Positions 3,971 to 8,748 of a stretch of 8,748 nt of DNA are shown piece after piece. The position numbers and the translations under genes were made by a program. The stretch lies in contig JAFSUE010000175.1 of assembly GCA_017445435.1 (NCBI GenBank), forward strand, positions 1-8,748, written 5' to 3'. A model generated the notes under the pieces. That model was not told the origin of the DNA and made no database searches. It saw only the letters and a program-made list of their open reading frames with translations. Each line of letters begins with the position of its first letter. Position 1 is the first letter of the stretch. The DNA comes from Selenomonadaceae bacterium. Its GTDB lineage: Bacteria; Bacillota; Negativicutes; Selenomonadales; Selenomonadaceae.

Positions 3971-5536
3971 ATGAGGAAAATTTTCAAGGCGATAGCTTTT
4001 TTTGCACTGCTACTAATTGCAGTTAGCGTCGAAGCATCGATCGCCAGAAATCCTGTTTCAGTGACAAATGCGCGTTGGTATCCATTATACCACATCGCGC
4101 CGCCTGCTGGTTGGGCTAATGACCCGAATGGTTTTTGTACGTACAACGGCAACTATCACTTTTTCTATCAGCATTATCCCTACGCTACACATTGGGGACC
4201 AATGCACTGGGGACACGTTTGCAGTAAAGATTTAGTTCATTGGCAACATTTACCAGTTGCGCTTGAGCCCGACCACATTTACGACGCAAGCGGCGGTTGT
4301 TTCAGCGGCAGTGGCATTGAAAAAGACGGTAAACTTTATTTAATGTATACTGGACACGTTGACTTGCCGATTTTAAGTCTTGACTACGCAGACCGTATCG
4401 AGTCACAAAATATCGCCGTAAGTAGTGACGGTGTGAAGTTTGAAAAAATTGCTGAAAATCCTGTCTTTTACGCGCCGAAAAATAGCGAAGTAAGCCAAAG
4501 TGATTTTCGCGACCCAAAAGTTTGGGAACATAACGGCAAATATTATGCGTTAGTCGGTTCAAGGACTCCTACTAAAGACCCTGAAGGCAAAACTGCTAAA
4601 GGGCAAATTTTAATGTACGAATCAGATAATTTAATTGACTGGAACTTCAAAAGCATAATCGCCCGCAGTGAAGGCAATCAAGGTTTCATGTGGGAATGCC
4701 CCAACATTGCGACGATTGACGGAACGGACGTTTTAATTTTTTCACCGCAAGGCGTTAAACCTGAAGGCAACAAATATTTGAATTGGCATCAATCCGTTTA
4801 TATGATTGGAACTTTGAATTATGACACGGGAATTTTCACGCATAATAATTTTATGAATGGCAAGTTTGAAATTTTGGATTATGGCTTTGACTTTTACGCG
4901 CCGCAAGTTACGCAGGCATTTGACGGACGCACAATTTTAATCGGCTGGCTTGATATGTGGGCTGGCAAATTCCCAGAAGACACTGACGGCTGGGCTTGTA
5001 TGATGACTGTACCGCGTGAATTGCACGTCGTCAATGGAAAGTTAGTCACCTTGCCTATTCCCGAACTTCAAAGCTTGAGGACTTCCGAAGTTTCCTATAA
5101 AAACTGTACTATTACGAAAAAAACGGCGCTTGACAAAATCAGCGGCGAGACTGGCGAATTAATTGCAATGATTGACGCTACAAAATCCTTTGATATTGAA
5201 TTGCGCAGTGGCGGAAGTGAGAAAACTATTTTAAGCTACGACGCAAAGACAAATATTTTCAAACTTAATCGTGATAAATCTGGCGCAAGCGTACCGACTA
5301 AGGGAGAACGTGAAGTTAAACTCAATCCCGCGAATGAAATTAAACTTCAAATTTTCTTGGACAGATCGTCAATCGAAATTTTCATAAATGACGGTGAGGC
5401 GGTTATGTCAACGCGCGTTTATCCAAAATCCACTTCGACTGGAATAAATTTTGTACCGCGTAACGGCTCAATGACGATTAAAGATATTACTTTCTACACG
5501 CTCGGCGAAGGTATCCCGCAACCAGTCGTAAAATAA
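3971..5536 (+). CDS. Exported GH32 beta-fructosidase (sucrose/fructan hydrolase)
   Basis: Glycoside hydrolase family 32 enzymes release fructose from sucrose, inulin or levan by a retaining mechanism. The three catalytic motifs are present: WANDPNG with nucleophile D51, FRDP with transition-state stabiliser D181, and ECP with acid/base E242. The five-bladed propeller spans about residues 36-370 and a C-terminal beta-sandwich about 375-515, including the conserved IFLDRSSIEIFIN stretch. Residues 1-22 (MRKIFKAIAFFALLLIA, then VEA) form a Sec signal peptide with a probable cut after A22. The enzyme is therefore periplasmic or secreted, unlike cytoplasmic sucrose-6-phosphate hydrolases with similar catalytic domains. 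No cell-wall anchor, lipobox Cys or carbohydrate-binding module is seen. The SD AAAGGGGG lies 8 nt before the ATG. It is monocistronic, with no sugar transporter, kinase or LacI-type regulator in the window, so the substrate (sucrose versus fructan) cannot be settled. Length (521 aa) is normal. Confidence 0.92.
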   Translation: MRKIFKAIAFFALLLIAVSVEASIARNPVSVTNARWYPLYHIAPPAGWANDPNGFCTYNGNYHFFYQHYPYATHWGPMHWGHVCSKDLVHWQHLPVALEPDHIYDASGGCFSGSGIEKDGKLYLMYTGHVDLPILSLDYADRIESQNIAVSSDGVKFEKIAENPVFYAPKNSEVSQSDFRDPKVWEHNGKYYALVGSRTPTKDPEGKTAKGQILMYESDNLIDWNFKSIIARSEGNQGFMWECPNIATIDGTDVLIFSPQGVKPEGNKYLNWHQSVYMIGTLNYDTGIFTHNNFMNGKFEILDYGFDFYAPQVTQAFDGRTILIGWLDMWAGKFPEDTDGWACMMTVPRELHVVNGKLVTLPIPELQSLRTSEVSYKNCTITKKTALDKISGETGELIAMIDATKSFDIELRSGGSEKTILSYDAKTNIFKLNRDKSGASVPTKGEREVKLNPANEIKLQIFLDRSSIEIFINDGEAVMSTRVYPKSTSTGINFVPRNGSMTIKDITFYTLGEGIPQPVVK

Positions 5537-5579
5537 AATTCCTACCGTGAAATAAAAAATTTCGCCTATAAAAAAATTT

Positions 5580-5611
5580 CTCCGTTCAAAATTTTGGACG
5601 GAGCTTTTTTT
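5580..5611 (+). terminator. Intrinsic terminator after the GH32 gene, probably bidirectional
   Basis: CTCCGTTC (5580-5587) pairs with GGACGGAG (5596-5603), 8 bp including one G-U. The loop is AAAATTTT, and C plus T7 follow at 5604-5611. On the minus strand the same stem is followed by AAA and T7, so it can also end the convergent operon that stops at 5650. The 43 nt between the GH32 stop and this hairpin show nothing else. Confidence 0.85.
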
Positions 5612-5653
5612 GAATTAAGAATTTAGAATGTAGAATTAAGAATTTAGAGTTAG
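5612..5653 (+). repeat. Heptanucleotide repeat array at the 3' end of the Sel1-repeat gene
   Basis: There are six consecutive heptamers: GAATTAA, GAATTTA, GAATGTA, GAATTAA, GAATTTA, GAGTTAG. This is the same unit, up to rotation, as the TAAGAAT array at the end of uvrA. The last heptamer supplies the stop codon of the minus-strand gene (TTA at 5650-5652). The array sits directly between the shared terminator and that gene. Confidence 0.85.
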
Positions 5654-7617
5654 AAAAATTTTCTTTTCAAAGATGAAACTACCCCGCCAACAGTCGACGT
5701 GATAAAATTTTTGTCTTCAACGTCATCTGGAACGTAGCCTAGCGATTCATACGTAGCCTTCCAATGCTCTGCTTGACCGTTATTCTTAATAATTTTATAA
5801 ATCTTGTAAATCTGATAAGCAATTCTGCCGTCATTCGATTGTTTAAAAACTTTTTTATACCAATTCCGCGCGGTAAAGTCGCCTTGCTCATAAAGATAAT
5901 CGCCGTAGTACTCCATTCCGACCACGTCATCATTTTCAGCAGATTTTTTCAGCCAATATCCCGCGTTATCCATTTTTTTTGCAACGCCAATTCCTTTTAA
6001 ATAGCAATAGCCAACGTTCGCCATAGCGTTTGCATTGCCAAGTTTAGCCGCGTTTGCAAAATATTGGAACGCCATTTTAGGATTTTCGCCGACGCCTTGT
6101 CCTAAGAAAAACATTAAACCCAATCTGTTCATACCTTCGGCGTTGTCAGAATCAGCCGCCTTTTTGAAATATTGCGCCGCCTTCTGAAAATCTTGTGCCA
6201 CTTCGTCTCCGTCGTAGTAAATGTATCCGAGCGCAACCATTGCGTCAACGTGTCCAAGTTCAGCCGCCTTGTTAAATAAATTTACTGCTTCCAAAATATT
6301 TTTTCGCGTACCCTGCCCTGTAAAAAACATTTCAGCTAAAGTATAAATGGCGTCAAGATTGTCAGCATAAGCCGCCTTTTTCATCCAGCGAAAAGCTTTT
6401 ACGTCATCTCTAGCAACTCCATAGCCATCAAGATACATTTGCCCCGTGTTGTACATTGATTCAACGTCGCCAGCAACCGCCGCTTTTTTTATGAAGTCGA
6501 AGGCTTTAACAGGATTTTCTTCGACGTATTCGCCATTAAAATACATTTCGCCGAGTTTTTTTAAAGATTCAACTTCGCCAAACTTAGCGGCTCTTTCATA
6601 ACAGCGAAAAGCATTTTTAAGATTTTGAGCAGTACCCTTGCCGTCGTGGTACATATCGCCCAATTCATACCACCACGTGCCGTCGTTCGGTTCAAGTTCA
6701 GTAGCGCGTTTCATATACTTGAAGGCTTGGCGGTTATTATCTTCCGTAGGTTCGCCGCCATAAAGCAAAGTTGACGCGTAGTAGCCATAAGAATTTCCGT
6801 CGCCATTATCAATTCCGCGTTGAAACCAATTCCGCGCAGTTGAAATATCAGCGTTGACGCCTTGACCGAAATAGTACATTAAGCCTAACTTCGTGAAAGA
6901 TTCTGAATAGCCCAAGTCAGCGGATTCTTGAAATTTTTTCAGCGCAGTTTGATAATTTTCATTTTCATAAGCGGCGTTGCCTTCGTCGTACAATTTTTTC
7001 GGCAATTTAGCTTTTTCATCTGCCTGGCGTTGACGCTCAATTAAATCCCGCGTCTTCAACGTCGCAATATAATTGTCGTCAAAGATAACATTTTTGAATT
7101 TGATATTTAGCCGTTCAAAATTTACGGCAACGCTGCTGTGAATGACGCCTATAGTTTTGCCAATGCCGACGTAAGTTTTGTTATGTGAAAACGGAATATC
7201 AAATTCATTGTTGCAAAGGTAAATCAGCGATTCGCCTTTTTTAATCAGCGCGTCTAAATCATCTTGATTAAAGGCAACTGAATCAACATTTTTTAAAATT
7301 TCTTTGTCGTAGGTGTACTGTTTCAATTTGTTAAGTCTTTCGGTACGTCTAGCAATTTCGCCAATGTCAAGGTCTTCAACTTCCGATTCGACGCCGAAAA
7401 TTTCACAAAGTTTTTTGTGCAGTGCAGAATCATTTTTATTTAGCTTTGCAACTTTGTCAGCTTCATCATCAAAATGGCGGGCGCGTAACCAAATAATTAA
7501 TCTGCCGTCATTGAAATAGCCGACGACTGATTCAACGTCGAAATTATTTTTAAGTTCATCAAGTGTCCGAACTTCAACGCCATTCATTAACAGCGGAAAT
7601 TTAACTATCCTTGCCAT
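5650..7617 (-). CDS. Sel1-repeat (TPR-like) protein with an uncharacterised N-terminal region
   Basis: This is a 655-residue protein without a signal peptide or membrane span, so probably cytoplasmic. Residues about 205-590 are ten to eleven Sel1 repeats of about 36 residues with the pattern A-x-x-x-L-G-x-x-Y-x-x-G-x-G-V-x-x-D-x-x-K-A-x-x-x-x-x-K-A-A. Examples are MYNTGQMYLDGYGVARD and the block at 457-492. Sel1 repeats make a helical solenoid used for protein-protein contacts. Residues 1-110 begin MARIVKFPLLMNG and contain VVGYFNDGRLIIWL; residues about 112-182 look beta-rich, with LIYLCNNEFDIPF and TYVGIGKTIGVI. I associate this N-terminal style with proteins of Negativicutes but know no function for it. 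GGAGG stands 8 nt before the ATG. The gene starts 15 nt after the stop of the 352-aa gene, so the two form an operon. Partner or substrate is unknown, and no enzymatic motif is visible. Confidence 0.9.
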   Translation of the reverse strand: MARIVKFPLLMNGVEVRTLDELKNNFDVESVVGYFNDGRLIIWLRARHFDDEADKVAKLNKNDSALHKKLCEIFGVESEVEDLDIGEIARRTERLNKLKQYTYDKEILKNVDSVAFNQDDLDALIKKGESLIYLCNNEFDIPFSHNKTYVGIGKTIGVIHSSVAVNFERLNIKFKNVIFDDNYIATLKTRDLIERQRQADEKAKLPKKLYDEGNAAYENENYQTALKKFQESADLGYSESFTKLGLMYYFGQGVNADISTARNWFQRGIDNGDGNSYGYYASTLLYGGEPTEDNNRQAFKYMKRATELEPNDGTWWYELGDMYHDGKGTAQNLKNAFRCYERAAKFGEVESLKKLGEMYFNGEYVEENPVKAFDFIKKAAVAGDVESMYNTGQMYLDGYGVARDDVKAFRWMKKAAYADNLDAIYTLAEMFFTGQGTRKNILEAVNLFNKAAELGHVDAMVALGYIYYDGDEVAQDFQKAAQYFKKAADSDNAEGMNRLGLMFFLGQGVGENPKMAFQYFANAAKLGNANAMANVGYCYLKGIGVAKKMDNAGYWLKKSAENDDVVGMEYYGDYLYEQGDFTARNWYKKVFKQSNDGRIAYQIYKIYKIIKNNGQAEHWKATYESLGYVPDDVEDKNFITSTVGGVVSSLKRKFF

Positions 7618-7632
7618 AAAATTTTCCTCCAG

Positions 7633-8691
7633 TTAAAAGTTGACGCCTGCACGGACGGTATTTGAAACGGTATTTGTAGTGGCGGTGACTTCGTTTGACT
7701 TTAAAATATTTGCGGCAATTTGTTTTGCAACGGGCGTCAATGCCTCAATGCCAGCATAAATTGTTTGCTGAATTGTTTCAGATGACGACGCCATTAACAA
7801 AGTGCTAACACCAAAACTTAGCGCAGGTCCAACAACTGGAATGGGCATAAGTAATTTTGCAGGAAGACCGCTAGCGCACAAATCGGCAATGGCTACGACG
7901 GCGGCGCGTCCAACATTTTCAGCGGCTTGCAGACGTGTCATTTTCCCAGTAGACACTTGATAAATACTTTTGAAAGCTTCGACACCAACGCAGGCAACGT
8001 TAGTTATCACGCCAACTGGTAAAGCTTTTGGCAGGAATGGAAGTTTGCCCGCGTCGTGAGCGATTTTAAGTGCCGCAGTTGCAACCATTTTCAACCCTTC
8101 ATCAAGTACTGAACCGCGTTCACTTTCCAGCGCGTCTTTCTTCAAAATATCTTCACTTGGAATTTTCGGCGTATCGGCAGATGAAATGTTCGCGCCCATT
8201 AATTCCGCTTGTTTACTGATTTTATTAATGTTCGACGTCATGGTGTACTTATTCCATTGCGCTTTAGGATCAGTCGGCGGCAATTCCTGCTTTTCAAGCT
8301 GATTAACTTTTTGCGTTAAGTCAGTTTGATTTTTATCAGCCAAAGTTTGACTGCCTAAATTTAAAGCGGCGTTGACTTGTGCAAGATATTCACCTTTTTC
8401 TTGAGGCGGCAAGTTCACATTTTTTTCGATGAAACTTCTCAGCCATTGTTCCTTAGTTTTACCAGCCGCGCATTTTTTTTCAACGTCACGCATATTTTGA
8501 GAAAATCTGCCGATTGTTGAAGAAATTTCCTCCGCAAGTGCAACCGCATCCGCAGCAGTAGATTTATTGCTTGACAAAATTTTAGTCAGCCACGTTGCAT
8601 TGTCGATTTTACCTTTAGCGAAGTAGGAAATTAAAATGTCCTTAGCAATGGGCGCAACGGTACTAAAAATTTTTTCAAAGTCAGCCGCCAT
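7633..8691 (-). CDS. Unrecognised 352-aa protein with a hydrophobic Gly/Ala/Pro-rich C-terminal half
   Basis: I do not recognise the family. Residues 1-135 are charged and probably helical (MAADFEKIF, EEISSTIGRF, KEQWLRSFIEKN). Residues 136-195 are a polar linker. Residues about 197-330 are rich in Ala, Val and Gly, with apolar segments at 223-240 (ALPVGVITNVACVGVEAF) and 262-302. The second contains the turn PIPVVGPALSFGV, which looks like a membrane-associated helical hairpin or glycine-zipper-like module. There is no N-terminal signal peptide. The end is Thr/Asn/Ser-rich (T-A-T-T-N-T-V-S-N-T-V). The start is firm: GGAGG lies 8 nt before ATG 8691. Its stop is 15 nt from the Sel1 gene, whose SD lies in that gap, so the two are co-expressed. 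A membrane-associated partner of the Sel1 protein is a reasonable guess, not a demonstration. Confidence 0.8.
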   Translation of the reverse strand: MAADFEKIFSTVAPIAKDILISYFAKGKIDNATWLTKILSSNKSTAADAVALAEEISSTIGRFSQNMRDVEKKCAAGKTKEQWLRSFIEKNVNLPPQEKGEYLAQVNAALNLGSQTLADKNQTDLTQKVNQLEKQELPPTDPKAQWNKYTMTSNINKISKQAELMGANISSADTPKIPSEDILKKDALESERGSVLDEGLKMVATAALKIAHDAGKLPFLPKALPVGVITNVACVGVEAFKSIYQVSTGKMTRLQAAENVGRAAVVAIADLCASGLPAKLLMPIPVVGPALSFGVSTLLMASSSETIQQTIYAGIEALTPVAKQIAANILKSNEVTATTNTVSNTVRAGVNF

Positions 8692-8705
8692 ACTTCATTC
8701 CTCCG

Positions 8706-8748
8706 CTATCTAGACGCGCTTTTAAGTTTAAGTTTTTCGTACATTTTC
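8706..8748 (-). CDS. Possible 3' end of an upstream operon gene (partial)
   Basis: One minus-strand frame is open from the window edge and ends K-M-Y-E-K-L-K-L-K-S-A-S-R-stop, with TAG at 8708-8706. The stop lies 14 nt before the ATG of the 352-aa gene, almost the same spacing as between the next two genes, and the GGAGG SD lies in the gap. About 13 codons are too few to identify anything, and the stretch could equally be an untranslated leader. No promoter is evident in it. Confidence 0.3.
   Translation of the reverse strand, partial: KMYEKLKLKSASR

Overview
The window comes from a moderately AT-rich bacterium with strong GGAGG or GGGGG Shine-Dalgarno (SD) sequences, TTG as well as ATG starts, and intrinsic terminators. 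Codons mix AAA/ATT/TTT runs with GCC/CGC-type codons, and the Sel1-repeat protein has an N-terminus of a style I associate with Negativicutes (Selenomonadales-like Firmicutes). That assignment is inference only, because no rRNA or other phylogenetic marker except UvrA is present.

Region 1-540 has no conventional gene but is not empty. It holds one complete and one truncated copy of a roughly 350-bp tandem cassette. The complete copy has a near-consensus promoter (TTGCCA-N17-TATAAT, 189-217), a leader hairpin that buries the SD sequence (252-276), and a 27-codon ORF for a basic, hydrophobic single-span peptide (279-362). A stem-loop containing the stop codon (351-385) and an intrinsic terminator (449-485) follow. 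The truncated copy keeps only the last codons, the stem-loop and the terminator (1-142). The two stop-codon stems differ by paired changes that preserve base pairing, and the last 62 nt are almost identical. The layout resembles tandem type I toxin loci such as ibs/sib or ldr, but no antisense RNA is clearly visible. I regard this as the most interesting part of the window.

Region 540-3844 (minus strand) is a two-gene unit: uvrA first, then a carbon-nitrogen hydrolase of the omega-amidase/MtnU type. The two genes overlap, probably by a TTGA start-stop overlap. The UvrA has both ABC modules, both conserved zinc modules and the UvrB-binding domain, but lacks about 90 residues where the insertion domain normally sits. 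It also ends in a tail encoded by a heptanucleotide repeat.

Region 3845-5536 contains a divergent intergenic region and then, on the plus strand, a GH32 beta-fructosidase with a signal peptide. This is an exported sucrose- or fructan-hydrolysing enzyme with no transporter or regulator beside it. A probably bidirectional terminator (5580-5611) and a second array of the same heptanucleotide repeat (5612-5653) separate it from the convergent genes.

Region 5650-8748 (minus strand) is an operon. It starts with the possible tail of an upstream gene at the window edge, followed by an unrecognised 352-residue protein with a hydrophobic Gly/Ala/Pro-rich C-terminal half. It ends with a 655-residue Sel1-repeat protein. 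The 15-nt gap and strong SD sequences indicate co-transcription, which suggests that the two proteins work together, possibly at a membrane. Their function is unknown.
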